Below are positions 41,547-50,783 of a DNA stretch of 64,000 nucleotides, piece by piece. Position 1 is the stretch's first letter; the number at the start of each line of letters is the position of its first letter. Position numbers and translations under genes: made by a program. The stretch is from NCBI GenBank assembly GCA_938002015.1, contig CALLAU010000003.1, positions 130,084 to 194,083 on the forward strand, written 5' to 3'. The notes under the pieces were generated by a model, which saw only the letters and a list, made by a program, of their open reading frames with translations, had not been told where the DNA came from and searched no databases. The DNA is from an uncultured Bdellovibrionales bacterium (lineage in GTDB: Bacteria > Bdellovibrionota > Bdellovibrionia > Bdellovibrionales > UBA1609).

Positions 41547-43061
41547 ATGAGATACTTAAAAAACAAAATTCCTCTAACACTTTTCCTAGGCTTATTTTTA
41601 AGTTTTAGTTTTTCATTTGCTGAGGTTGCAATAGAAAAAGAACTTGAACTTTTTAACATGGTAAAAGGTGATTATGAAGATATTAAAATGCCTGATTTAC
41701 CCGATAGATCTTTGTTTAAATTTGAAAATGAAAATTTTAGAAAATATGTAGACATTGTTTATGACGATGATAGAAAGGTAATGCGCTTTAAACCTAAAAG
41801 AAAAGGATCAACTACAATTAGATTTGTAGATGCAAAAGACACTGACACTATTATAAAACAAATTAAAATCGTCATCCAAGAAAGTGATCTTCAAAAAGTT
41901 GCACAAGAAATTAAGCTCCTTCTTGGTGAAATTGAAGGTATTGAAATTAGAATTTTAAATAATAAGGTTTATGTAGACGGTTTTGTCCTCCTTCCAAAAG
42001 ATTTTAATAGAATTGGAGCTGTTCTTAATGAGTACAAAGAAAAGGCAGTTTCTTTAGTTAGAATGAGTCCTTTAGCTAAGAAAAAAATTGCTGAAAGAAT
42101 TGAAGCTGAAATTGATAATCCACAAATCTATGTTGAAGTTATTAATGATTTCTACATTCTTGAAGGGCAAGAATCTTACCCAGGTGAATCAAAAAGAGCA
42201 GAAGAAATTGCTCAAGCACATATTTCTGATTTAGTTGAAGGTTACGCTGTATCTCAAGGTGCTCCGGGACAAAAAATCAGTCCACTTAAAAAAAGTAATC
42301 CTATTATTAATAACATTCAGGCTTTTAAAGAAGCTCCTGATAAGCCTAAAAAAATCATTCAAATCATTGTTCATTATGTTGAACTTCAAAAATCTTATCA
42401 AAAAGGCTTTAACTTCCAGTGGGCTCCAACTATATCAGCAGAAACAGGTGTTAGCTTTGAATCAAACCTAAGAGGTGGTAGCAGCACAATCGCATCAATT
42501 GCTGGAGTTATTAGTAATCTTCTTCCTAAACTTAATTGGGCTAAAGAGCATGGACACGCAAGAGTACTTGATAGCTTATCCGTCCTTACAGAAGAAGGTT
42601 CGCCAGCCTCAGTAAGCAACAGAAAGCAAATTCCATTTACCATTGTTAACCAACAAGGTTTATCTGTTCCTCAAAACACCAATGTAAGTATTGGTGTAAA
42701 CGTTACACCAACGATTGCTTCAGGAAGATCAGATGGCGTGAGAATGGACATTGGAGTTAATATAGGAGAAGTTTTAGAAATAACAGCTTCAGGCCCTTCA
42801 ACAACAAATAATAGTATTAAAACGATTGTAACTGTTAGAAGTTCACAAAGCGCTGCTTTAGGTGGGCTACTTAAGAGTAATTCTGCTACTGGCTATAACA
42901 GACAACCTACAGGGGTAACAAACCCACTCTTTAGACTAGGGGCTTCAAAAGATTTAACAAGATCACAAAGTCAGTTTGTGATCTTTGTTACACCTTTTAT
43001 TAAATCCTCAGCTAGCCAAGGGGTTAATAAAGTAAAAAGAAAGTTTCGTTTAGATCGATAA
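41547..43061 (+). CDS. cpaC: Tad outer-membrane secretin CpaC/RcpA
   Basis: 504 aa from the ATG at 41547 (a TTG at 41532 would add five residues; neither has a strong ribosome site). A signal peptide ends around SFSFAE. The N-terminal domain has strands and a BON/STN-like GIEIRILNNKVYVDGFVLLPKD segment; the C-terminal secretin domain includes KKIIQIIVHYVELQKSYQKGFNFQW, the conserved RVLDSLSVLTEEGSPASVSNRKQIPF gate region, and the VRSSQSAALGGLL and FVIFVTPFI barrel signature. It forms the outer-membrane channel for the Flp pilus. Follows cpaB. Confidence 0.9.
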   Translation: MRYLKNKIPLTLFLGLFLSFSFSFAEVAIEKELELFNMVKGDYEDIKMPDLPDRSLFKFENENFRKYVDIVYDDDRKVMRFKPKRKGSTTIRFVDAKDTDTIIKQIKIVIQESDLQKVAQEIKLLLGEIEGIEIRILNNKVYVDGFVLLPKDFNRIGAVLNEYKEKAVSLVRMSPLAKKKIAERIEAEIDNPQIYVEVINDFYILEGQESYPGESKRAEEIAQAHISDLVEGYAVSQGAPGQKISPLKKSNPIINNIQAFKEAPDKPKKIIQIIVHYVELQKSYQKGFNFQWAPTISAETGVSFESNLRGGSSTIASIAGVISNLLPKLNWAKEHGHARVLDSLSVLTEEGSPASVSNRKQIPFTIVNQQGLSVPQNTNVSIGVNVTPTIASGRSDGVRMDIGVNIGEVLEITASGPSTTNNSIKTIVTVRSSQSAALGGLLKSNSATGYNRQPTGVTNPLFRLGASKDLTRSQSQFVIFVTPFIKSSASQGVNKVKRKFRLDR

Positions 43062-43170
43062 AACTCATAAATCACCAAACCTCTAGACTAGCCATCAGTC
43101 TTGGGTTTTAAGTGGTTTATAAGTATTTTTTTCTCACTATTTCATACTAAAAAACCGAAAAGTTAAGAGT

Positions 43171-45411
43171 ATGTCAGTAAGTAAAAATTGCCACTTAATA
43201 TGTGTTACAGGCGGAAAAGGCGGGGTTGGAAAATCTCTTATTTCTGCTAACCTTGCTCTAGCTTTAAGGTTAGAACTTAAAGCGCCTGTACTTCTTATAG
43301 ATTTTGATCAAAAAACTTGCGGTGATCAAAATATCATAATGGGTGCTCGTCCACAAAAAACAATTTCAGATTTAAATAAAACAAATCAAGCATTATCAGA
43401 AAAGGTCTTTTCAAGTTTTGTGACTAAGCATAGCTCAGGTGTTGACTACCTTGCAGCAGTTTCAGATGGTAGTGAAAGCTTACACGCAGACCCAATACTC
43501 TTTTCAAAACAAATGCTCTCATTTAGTCAATACTATAAATATATTATTGCTGACTTAGGAAGTGAGCTTAGCGACTTACAGTTTAGTCTTCTTGAGCAAG
43601 CCAGTTCTGCACTTACTATAACAACTCCAGATATCTTAACTGTGAATCAAACAAAAAGATTTTTAACTGAGATGGTTTCAAAAACTCTTCCTATTGATCT
43701 TTTTCAAATAGTTATTAACAAAGCTGCTAATAACGGTTTAGATCCTAATGCAATTTCAAAATCACTTGCTAGGCCTATAACTGCTGTTATTCCTCAAGAT
43801 GATATCTCTGCACTTGGATCTTTACAAAAAAATCAACCTTTTGTTTTTTCACAAAATAGAATTCCGATTTCTCAAGCACACTTTTCATTAGTTAGAAAGC
43901 TTACTGGTGGAATTCTACAGCAAGCCAAACTACTCAATTCCAAAAGAGCAGATTCAAAAAGTAAAAGCATAACTACTGGTAGCACTCATGTTGATGATAA
44001 TATTCAATTAAAAATTCAAATTCATACAGCTCTTATTAAAGAAATGGATCTTAAAAAAGATATGTCAGGTGCTGATGGTAACCCTGAAAAAGAAAAAGAG
44101 CTTAGAAGTAAAACCCAAATGATAGTGACTAAGCTTGTTGACAAACTCGCACCAGGTGTTGCTCGAGATGAAAGAAAATCTATTATTAAAGAAGTTTTAG
44201 ATGAAGCACTAGGGCTTGGAGCCTTAGAAGAGCTTTTAGCTGATGATTCTGTTACAGAAATCATGGTAAACGGAGCTGATAAGATTTTTGTTGAGAAAAA
44301 TGGAAAAGTTCAACTTTCTAAAACAAGATTTACATCAAATTTACAACTTAGAAATATTATTGAAAGAATTGTTACACCACTTGGTAGACGAATCGATGAA
44401 AAAACCCCTTACTGTGATGCAAGACTTCAAGATGGTAGTCGTGTGAACGCAGTTATTGAACCACTTTCAATTGATGGACCTGCCCTTACCATTAGAAAGT
44501 TCTCAAAAGATGAGATTACACATGAGAACTATATAGCTTGGAACTCAATGACTAAGCAAATGGTAGATTTTTTAAGAGTTTGTGTAGAACAAGGCTTAAA
44601 CATTATTATCTCAGGTGGTACTGGTTCTGGTAAAACAACTCTTTTAAACACGATGTCTGGTTTTATTCCTGCAAATGAAAGAATCGTAACTGTAGAAGAC
44701 GCTGCAGAGCTTCAGCTTAAGCAAGAACATGTAGTAAGACTTGAAACACGCCCAGCAAATATGGAAGGGACTGGGGAAATTGCAATTAGAGATTTAGTAA
44801 GAAACTCACTTAGAATGAGACCTGATAGAGTTATTGTTGGTGAGTGTCGAGATGGAGCAGCTCTTGATATGCTTCAAGCAATGAACACTGGACATGATGG
44901 GTCAATGACGACTGTTCATGCGAACACTCCAAGAGAAGCTATTGGAAGACTTGAAACTCTTTGTCTTATGGCAGGAATGGATCTTCCAGCAAAAGCAATA
45001 AGAGAACAAATAGCCGGAGCTGTTAATATATTTGTACAAATTGGTAGATTAAGTGATGGATCAAGAAAAGTTAAATACATTACTGAAGTAGGTCAAATCC
45101 GTGGCGATGTTATTGAACTGACTGATATTTTTGTTTTTAAAGAAGAAGGCTTTGATAAAAACAGGAAGATCATTGGGTCTTTCAAACCGACAGGACAAAT
45201 ACCAAAAGCTATTGAAAAGTTTGAAGCTAGAGGCGTCAACATACCTAGAGATATATTTACAAATTCAAAAAAAGAAGAAAAAGGCAATGTAGCCAACATA
45301 AAGCCTGGAGCAAAACCATCATTAAGAAAACCAGGGCTTAAAAAACCAAGCGGTTTATCTAAGCCAAGCAGTCTAAAACCAAAAACAAAAAAAGCTGTAG
45401 GAGAGGATTAA
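43171..45411 (+). CDS. cpaF: Fused CpaE/TadZ-like ParA ATPase and CpaF/TadA secretion ATPase
   Basis: 746 aa, one continuous frame holding two proteins that are usually separate. Residues 1-255 are a MinD/ParA-type ATPase (deviant Walker A GGKGGVGKSLISANLALAL, LLIDFDQKTCGD, YKYIIADLGSELS), the class of CpaE/TadZ, but without the usual N-terminal receiver-like domain. A linker with a Lys/Ser-rich stretch (about 255-285) leads to a CpaF/TadA core: LLADDSVTEIMVNGAD, Walker A SGGTGSGKTTLLNT near residue 480-492, and RPDRVIVGECRDGAALDML near 548-566, then GHDGSMTTVHANTPREA. A basic Pro/Lys-rich C-terminal tail (about 60 aa) is extra. It would couple polar localisation and pilus energetics in one chain. 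Confidence 0.88.
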   Translation: MSVSKNCHLICVTGGKGGVGKSLISANLALALRLELKAPVLLIDFDQKTCGDQNIIMGARPQKTISDLNKTNQALSEKVFSSFVTKHSSGVDYLAAVSDGSESLHADPILFSKQMLSFSQYYKYIIADLGSELSDLQFSLLEQASSALTITTPDILTVNQTKRFLTEMVSKTLPIDLFQIVINKAANNGLDPNAISKSLARPITAVIPQDDISALGSLQKNQPFVFSQNRIPISQAHFSLVRKLTGGILQQAKLLNSKRADSKSKSITTGSTHVDDNIQLKIQIHTALIKEMDLKKDMSGADGNPEKEKELRSKTQMIVTKLVDKLAPGVARDERKSIIKEVLDEALGLGALEELLADDSVTEIMVNGADKIFVEKNGKVQLSKTRFTSNLQLRNIIERIVTPLGRRIDEKTPYCDARLQDGSRVNAVIEPLSIDGPALTIRKFSKDEITHENYIAWNSMTKQMVDFLRVCVEQGLNIIISGGTGSGKTTLLNTMSGFIPANERIVTVEDAAELQLKQEHVVRLETRPANMEGTGEIAIRDLVRNSLRMRPDRVIVGECRDGAALDMLQAMNTGHDGSMTTVHANTPREAIGRLETLCLMAGMDLPAKAIREQIAGAVNIFVQIGRLSDGSRKVKYITEVGQIRGDVIELTDIFVFKEEGFDKNRKIIGSFKPTGQIPKAIEKFEARGVNIPRDIFTNSKKEEKGNVANIKPGAKPSLRKPGLKKPSGLSKPSSLKPKTKKAVGED

Positions 45412-45415
45412 GAAT

Positions 45416-46306
45416 ATGACTGATATGCTCTCACCTATAGTTTTAAACAACTGGCTTTTTATACCACTTACCTCTTTATTTGTTTTTGCAGCTGCATACC
45501 TTGGCTGGAGACCGCTTATTGGATTTTTAGGAGGAAAGGCTTTAGCAAAGAAAGAACAGATTATGCATCAACTTGATCTAATGTATGTAACAGCTGATGA
45601 AAAACAAATTACAATTTTTCTACTTCTTTCTAGTTATGGTTTAGGCACTGTTTTCTTTTTACTTTTATTTCCTAATATGGTTCCTGCTCTTATTATGGGA
45701 TCTTTTGTGTCTATTCTTGGAATGAAAATTCCTCCTATTGTGATTCAAAGCTTATATGAGAAAAGATGTAAAACAGTAGTTAATCAAATGGTTGATGGCA
45801 TGACCATTATGGCAAATGGAATTAAAGCAGGGCTTTCTCCTGCGCAAAGCATGGAAAGAGTTACTGATAACCTTAAAGGGCCGCTTGCTCAAGAGTTTAA
45901 CCTTGTTTTAAATAAAGTAAGATTAGGTATGACTTTTGAAGAAGCCTTAAATGAAATGGGAGAGAGAGTACCTCAACCAGATGTTCAAATGCTTGTTACT
46001 TCAATCAATATTTTAAAAGAAACAGGTGGTAATTTAGCAGAAACTTTTCAAACAATTAATAGTGTTGTTAGAGAAAGACAGAAGCTAGAGAAAAAAATTG
46101 AAGCCATGACTGCTCAAGGTATTACTCAAGGGATAATCATTTCTATTATCCCTTCAGCTATGCTTCTTATGTTCTGGACTATGGACCCGGAATTTGTTGC
46201 GCCTCTCTTTAATACAAGCATTGGTGTGATGTGCCTTTGTCTAGTTTTTACTTTACAAATAATTGGTGGATTTATGATTAAAAAAATGGTGCAAATTAAG
46301 GTATGA
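45416..46306 (+). CDS. tadB: Tad inner-membrane platform protein TadB
   Basis: 296 aa with the T2SF domain (residues 110-260: VNQMVDGMTIMANGIKAGLSPAQSMERV, VLNKVRLGMTFEEALNEMGERV, QKLEKKIEAMTAQGITQG), two or three membrane segments before it and two after. The CpaF-like ATPase immediately upstream drives it. In Tad systems TadB and TadC are both present; here only one follows the ATPase, and the next gene is a YD-repeat protein that overlaps by 4 bases (ATGA). The missing TadC may be one of the pair at 24.2-25.4 kb. Confidence 0.88.
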   Translation: MTDMLSPIVLNNWLFIPLTSLFVFAAAYLGWRPLIGFLGGKALAKKEQIMHQLDLMYVTADEKQITIFLLLSSYGLGTVFFLLLFPNMVPALIMGSFVSILGMKIPPIVIQSLYEKRCKTVVNQMVDGMTIMANGIKAGLSPAQSMERVTDNLKGPLAQEFNLVLNKVRLGMTFEEALNEMGERVPQPDVQMLVTSINILKETGGNLAETFQTINSVVRERQKLEKKIEAMTAQGITQGIIISIIPSAMLLMFWTMDPEFVAPLFNTSIGVMCLCLVFTLQIIGGFMIKKMVQIKV

Positions 46307-47976
46307 TAAAATCTATGAAATTACTCTTTAGCTTCTTATTATTCTATCCTCTCCTCTCTCATTCAGTTGTTGATATGAAGAACTCAAATTATTCAGATAC
46401 TTGGACTGATATTAAACTAGTAGGAACAGGCTACGAACTTGCCGTAGAAAGAACATACAACAGTAGATCTACATATGATGGTATTTTTGGCTTTGGATGG
46501 TGCTCAGATTATGAAACTAAACTTGAAGTCATGCCGGATTCAACATTAAAAATTACAGAGTGTGGCGGTGGACAAGAGATCGCCTTTTCAACTACTAACT
46601 TGCTTAATGGAAAAGATCTTACTTCTTATATTAATAAATTAGTAAGCTTATCTAAGAAAAGAAATAAAACCCTAAAGGCGCCTTATTTAAAAAGGCTTAG
46701 AAAAGATTTAAAAACAAATCAATATTTAAGAGAAGCACTAGCAAAAGAACTTGGCTTAAAAGGGCAAGTGAAAAAAGGCGAGGTTTATTTTGCTATTGGG
46801 CGAGGATCAGAGAAAGTCATTTTAAAAGATGGAATTTATAAAAGGCTTATGATTGATGGAACTTATCAAAAATTTAGTTCTAAAGGAAAAATCATTAGCA
46901 TGTATGATAGAAATGGAAACTATCTACAAATTAATTATTTAAATGGCAAAATTGCTAATGTTACAGATAATAATGGCAAAAGATTAGAGTTTAAATTTGA
47001 TAAGAATAATAAAGTGATTCAGATAAAAGGTCCTGAAAATGCACTGGCTAGATACAAATATGATGGGCAAGATCTTATTTCTGTCAAAAACTCATGGAAA
47101 AATTATTACGCTTATAAGTATGATAATCTTCATAATCTTGTTTCAGTAGATTTTCCAGATGGAACAAAGAAAACTATTTCTTATGATAAAGACAAAGATC
47201 TTGTAACGGCATTTGGAGATAGAAATAACTGTAAAGAATCCTATGTTTACCAAAACTCTAAAGATGATCCAAGAAATCACTACTGGAGCTTAGTTATTAA
47301 AAAATGTGGGACTAAAGTAACTAATAAATCAAAGTATGAGTTTTGGCATAAACTTAAATCTGATGGAACTGGTAAATTTTTATATAGAGTTAAATCTGAT
47401 AACAATGGTGATATTACAGATGTTGTTTATCATGATTTATACGGAAGACCTATTAAAGTTACCAAAGGCGCTCTTACAACAAATTACACTTACAATAAAT
47501 ACGGCCTTGTAAGTTCAAAATCTGATAACGACCAAAAACAACTTTTTACTTATGATAAGACTTGTAAAAAATTAGCTTCAGTGAAAACCGAAGATTTTGG
47601 TCCACGTGCTAAAGGAAGAAAAGTTATTAAAAGGTCTATTACAAAGTTTGGTTATGAAAAACCTAAATGTAATCTAAAAACGGCAGCTAATAGCACTGGA
47701 CAGACTATTAGACTTAATTACGATCGATACGGAAGAATAAACAAACTTATTGACCAGACAAATAAAATTGTAACACTTACATATGACCCTAAAGTCGGCA
47801 AACCTCTTATGGTATCTAGACCTGGTTTAGGAGCTATTAAAGTAATTTATGATGACAATGGTGAAATATCTGATGTAAAAAGTAAACAAGGCGCAGAGGT
47901 AGCAGCTCAAGTAGCTAGTATCTTTAATAATTTATTAGAGATTATTTCGCCAGCAACTAATGAGTTAAATATTTAA
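46303..47976 (+). CDS. Exported YD-repeat (Rhs-like) protein translationally coupled to tadB
   Basis: 557 aa with a signal peptide (FLLFYPLLSHS). The N-terminus has GYELAVERTYNSRSTYDGIFGFGW, the classic start of Rhs/DUF6531-type repeats, followed by tyrosine-aspartate repeats such as YDRNGNYLQINY, YKYDNLHNLVSVDF, YDLYGRPIKVTK-like segments and FTYDKTCKKL. There is no Rhs C-terminal DPxGL motif and no recognisable toxin tip; the tail (QGAEVAAQVASIFNNLLEI) is short. The first codon overlaps the tadB stop by 4 bases (ATGA), so the pair is translated together. Surface or pilus-tip protein, cargo of the Tad channel, or unrelated passenger; the sequence alone cannot say. Confidence 0.82.
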   Translation: MIKSMKLLFSFLLFYPLLSHSVVDMKNSNYSDTWTDIKLVGTGYELAVERTYNSRSTYDGIFGFGWCSDYETKLEVMPDSTLKITECGGGQEIAFSTTNLLNGKDLTSYINKLVSLSKKRNKTLKAPYLKRLRKDLKTNQYLREALAKELGLKGQVKKGEVYFAIGRGSEKVILKDGIYKRLMIDGTYQKFSSKGKIISMYDRNGNYLQINYLNGKIANVTDNNGKRLEFKFDKNNKVIQIKGPENALARYKYDGQDLISVKNSWKNYYAYKYDNLHNLVSVDFPDGTKKTISYDKDKDLVTAFGDRNNCKESYVYQNSKDDPRNHYWSLVIKKCGTKVTNKSKYEFWHKLKSDGTGKFLYRVKSDNNGDITDVVYHDLYGRPIKVTKGALTTNYTYNKYGLVSSKSDNDQKQLFTYDKTCKKLASVKTEDFGPRAKGRKVIKRSITKFGYEKPKCNLKTAANSTGQTIRLNYDRYGRINKLIDQTNKIVTLTYDPKVGKPLMVSRPGLGAIKVIYDDNGEISDVKSKQGAEVAAQVASIFNNLLEIISPATNELNI

Positions 47977-47992
47977 AGGAGGAGGATTTAAA

Positions 47993-48280
47993 ATGAATTT
48001 AATAAAAATATTTTTAGTTTTAATCTTCTCTTCAGCCGCTTATGCTCAAAGATCTGCTCCAGTCTCATTTCCTGGTTTTCCATATAAACACTCAGGAAGC
48101 ACAAGCTCACAAGCTTTTAGTGGAGATGCTGCTGTTGCTGGAGAAAATGTAGATTGTTGCTTTAAACACCTCAACGATGAGCCTGGTCCCGCCGACCTAG
48201 AACTAATAAGATACCATATTGGTGAGATCAACTCTAATTCTGGTCAATCTGGAAAATCATCAAAGCAAATTGACCTTTAG
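47993..48280 (+). CDS. Small exported protein after the YD-repeat gene (95 aa)
   Basis: A signal peptide ends near SAAYA, and the strong AAAGGAGGAGG ribosome site confirms the start. The mature part is short, Gly/Ser-rich with a CC pair (ENVDCCFKHLN). It follows the YD-repeat gene after 16 bases, so it belongs to the Tad-linked transcript. No known family; a periplasmic partner of the YD-repeat protein is a guess from position. Confidence 0.6.
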   Translation: MNLIKIFLVLIFSSAAYAQRSAPVSFPGFPYKHSGSTSSQAFSGDAAVAGENVDCCFKHLNDEPGPADLELIRYHIGEINSNSGQSGKSSKQIDL

Positions 48281-48289
48281 TATTTATTA

Positions 48290-49078
48290 TTAAAAACCCC
48301 ACTTATTATCTAAATAAGTTTCAATATCTTCTCTAAGAATATCAGTTTTTAAATCTGAGTAGATGATAATCTCCATAATCTCTGTAGAACCACTAGCAGT
48401 AACTGAAAACTGTGACCAAGCATTATCATTAGCTAAGAAGTTTGCTTGGTTTACTCTGCTTCCATTTAAGTAAAAACTCGAGTTTCCAGATAATGCGTCA
48501 TAGGTTATACTTACTTTAACTATATCATCAAGTATTGAACCAGGAGCAAAGAGCTCACCACTTCCTGAGCCAAGATCATAAATAAAGCTACCTGAAGGGT
48601 TTAACTCTAAACTAAAATCTTCATTATTAGTCATACGAAAATTATTATTCATAAGAGCTTTTACTTTAAAAACTACAAAAATAGATAGGTTAGAACTACC
48701 AGGAACTGCTGAATTAAAATCAGTAAGTCTTTCATACACCCCAACTTGTTCACTAAATAAGAGCGAATCTCTTTCATTTGCTGAAGATTGATTTATTGAA
48801 GCTCTTGCACCAGACATAAAAACAAGATTATTTCCATTTCCGCTTTTATCTGAAATCCCTTCAACACCGGCACTTGTACTAATAACTGTACTTGCTTCAT
48901 TTGAATCAAGCCATAAAGCTATGTTAGAGAGGTTACCAAGACTCACTTGGCAAGTTATAGGAAGTCCTACATCAGCATTTGGTGAGTGATCACATGAAGA
49001 GCTAGAGCTTTGACCAAAAGGGTTCTCGCTACAGGAAACAAGAAAGAGAGATATTATTAATGTAGCAACGTACTTCAT
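48290..49078 (-). CDS. Lipoprotein with a LamG/concanavalin-like domain
   Basis: 262 aa. Lipobox LFLVSC with cysteine 16, then a Ser-rich linker. The rest follows the laminin-G/concanavalin pattern: NIALWLDSNEAS, ISDKSGNGNNLVF, SIFVVFKVKAL, VSITYDALSGNSSFYLNGSRVN, and a final EIIIYSDLKTDILREDIETYLDNKWGF. That final motif is typical of bacterial LamG-like exported repeats. It likely binds a carbohydrate or protein ligand at the outer membrane. It overlaps the outer-membrane barrel gene upstream by 4 bases, so they form an operon. Confidence 0.65.
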   Translation of the reverse strand: MKYVATLIISLFLVSCSENPFGQSSSSSCDHSPNADVGLPITCQVSLGNLSNIALWLDSNEASTVISTSAGVEGISDKSGNGNNLVFMSGARASINQSSANERDSLLFSEQVGVYERLTDFNSAVPGSSNLSIFVVFKVKALMNNNFRMTNNEDFSLELNPSGSFIYDLGSGSGELFAPGSILDDIVKVSITYDALSGNSSFYLNGSRVNQANFLANDNAWSQFSVTASGSTEIMEIIIYSDLKTDILREDIETYLDNKWGF

Positions 49079-50340
49079 ATACTAAACCCTAAGTTTAATT
49101 CTAAATAGTATCTTGAGTAATCTAGCTTCAGATCATCAAGATTTTTCTCTCTATTATTATACCCTAAGTTTATGTCAAAAATAAATGAGTCGTTTCTAAA
49201 TGAAACAAAAAATGGCACATTAAAACCCATGCCACTTTCAAATTCAGAACCAGCTAGGTCATAAAAGAGAAGAGGGCTTAAACCAAGATCAAAATTTCTA
49301 TATCTTATTAAAGAAGCCTTAAAGCCCAAGCCAAGTCGTGGAATAAGGTCTTTTTTCATTTCAAATAAGCCTGATGAAATTCTTTGATAAAAAATATCTT
49401 CATAAAGGCCAAGATGACTATATACATTTAGCCTTGAGTTGATTTTAAATATTTGTTTTGTACTTAAAGAGAAGTTTGTTAAGTTTTCATTATCAATTCT
49501 TAATTGCCCTACTCTGTCACCAAATCTATGAAGCTCAGCTCCAAGCCCAATTGAAAAATTAAACCTATCACTATAATCATAAATGTAGTCAGCAAAAACT
49601 GCTACAGAAAGGTCATTTACAATCTCAGCTTTTGAACCATTTGAAATCTGAGTTCCATTAAAGCTTTCAAAAAAAATACTTGGACTTAAAACAAGCCTGT
49701 TATCTTTTGTAAAACTTGCCTCAAAATCACTAGGGCTATTAATAACATCCCTTAAGTTTTTAAAAGGATCTTTTTCTTCATTAATTTGCTCTTCGTTTTC
49801 TATATTACTTAATAGAGGCTTTACTTCTTTTTCCTTTAAACTTTTATCATTTACTTTTTTTAAGAAAGGCCTCATGACATAAAAGGTAGCTGGATAGCTT
49901 AAAGCATAAAAGCTACTATACATGTCTACTTTAGCTGGTTTTCGACAAAGGTTTTTATCTTTTGCTTTTAAAATATCTCCTTTATAAAACAACAGCTTAG
50001 CACCTGTTCTTATAAAACTGCTTGTCATGATCACACCAGTGTTTGTTAGACTAAGCCTTGTTGTTTTAAGGGGTCTTAAGAAGCCAAGTTTTTTTGCTAT
50101 TAACGGGAGAGACTCATTTGATTTAAGCTCATATAGACAAAAAGAATTAAGTGCCCCACTAAGCTCAAAAGACCTCTCCTCTTGCTCACAGCGCCCATAA
50201 GCCTCTGACCAGTCGCTGTTTTTAAGTTTATAACAAGCTCCAGCTGGAAACTTATAAAAACTTGCCTCAGCCGCATAAACACTAGGCTTAAGTAAAAAAG
50301 ACGTAATTCCGAAAAAAACTATAAGGAGACTGTATTTCAC
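49075..50340 (-). CDS. Outer-membrane beta-barrel protein
   Basis: 421 aa with a signal peptide (SFLLKPSVYA). The N-terminal 150 residues are soluble with four cysteines and a linker of charged residues (KEKEVKPLLSNIENEEQ). From about 210 on, alternating hydrophobic strands suggest a transmembrane barrel, ending with the aromatic-terminal LELNLGFSI typical of outer-membrane insertion. No family recognised. Operon with the LamG-like lipoprotein suggests a shared surface function. Confidence 0.6.
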   Translation of the reverse strand: MKYSLLIVFFGITSFLLKPSVYAAEASFYKFPAGACYKLKNSDWSEAYGRCEQEERSFELSGALNSFCLYELKSNESLPLIAKKLGFLRPLKTTRLSLTNTGVIMTSSFIRTGAKLLFYKGDILKAKDKNLCRKPAKVDMYSSFYALSYPATFYVMRPFLKKVNDKSLKEKEVKPLLSNIENEEQINEEKDPFKNLRDVINSPSDFEASFTKDNRLVLSPSIFFESFNGTQISNGSKAEIVNDLSVAVFADYIYDYSDRFNFSIGLGAELHRFGDRVGQLRIDNENLTNFSLSTKQIFKINSRLNVYSHLGLYEDIFYQRISSGLFEMKKDLIPRLGLGFKASLIRYRNFDLGLSPLLFYDLAGSEFESGMGFNVPFFVSFRNDSFIFDINLGYNNREKNLDDLKLDYSRYYLELNLGFSI

Positions 50341-50515
50341 TAAGACTTTATTACACCAAATAAGAGGTTTTAACTCAAACCGAGTTTAATAAGACTTGAT
50401 CTGACCTCTGACTAGATAGTTTTCAGGTGTTAGGTTTTAAGCGATTTGTATCAAAATGAGATTTTTATAAGTGTCTAAAATTATTGTACTTTTTAAAATC
50501 AGCCCTTTTATCATT

Positions 50516-50532
50516 TTGGCACACTCATAGCA
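50516..50532 (+). promoter_or_regulatory. Sigma-54-like promoter (-24/-12) of the 63-aa gene
   Basis: TTGGCAC at 50516-50522 and TAGCA at 50528-50532. The diagnostic GG and GC dinucleotides are separated by exactly 10 bases, as sigma-54 requires; the -12 TAGCA deviates by one base from TTGCA. The gene's AGAGGGAGAA ribosome site is 18 bases downstream. Confidence 0.45.
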
Positions 50533-50559
50533 TATACAGTTAGTAAGAGGGAGAATAAC

Positions 50560-50751
50560 ATGAAGAAACTTTTAATAATGAGCATCTTTACTTTAGGCAG
50601 TCTTTCAACAGCTTTTGCTGGTGGACAAAATTGCAGTAAGCAAAATTCAAATTCAGCAGCTCAAGCTAAGGCCAAAAGATATGCAGCCTCAACAGTGCGT
50701 TCATCAAAAACAAGACCTGCTAGTGGCAAAACTGGTAAAAACGTTAACTAA
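50560..50751 (+). CDS. Small exported basic protein (63 aa)
   Basis: A clean signal peptide (MKKLLIMSIFTLGSLSTAFAG) and a mature part of about 42 residues, rich in Ser, Lys, Ala and Asn with one cysteine. Good ribosome site and a sigma-54-like promoter support it as a real gene. No family. Confidence 0.65.
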   Translation: MKKLLIMSIFTLGSLSTAFAGGQNCSKQNSNSAAQAKAKRYAASTVRSSKTRPASGKTGKNVN

Positions 50752-50783
50752 GATAAATTTTAATACAGAAAAGAAAAATAAAT

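Noticed and set aside
43062..43170. Partial inverted repeats (AGACT...AGTCT, AAACC...GGTTT) before the CpaE-CpaF fusion, considered as a c-di-GMP riboswitch
   Set aside because: The conserved GEMM core sequences and tetraloop receptor are absent; the repeats are short and imperfect.
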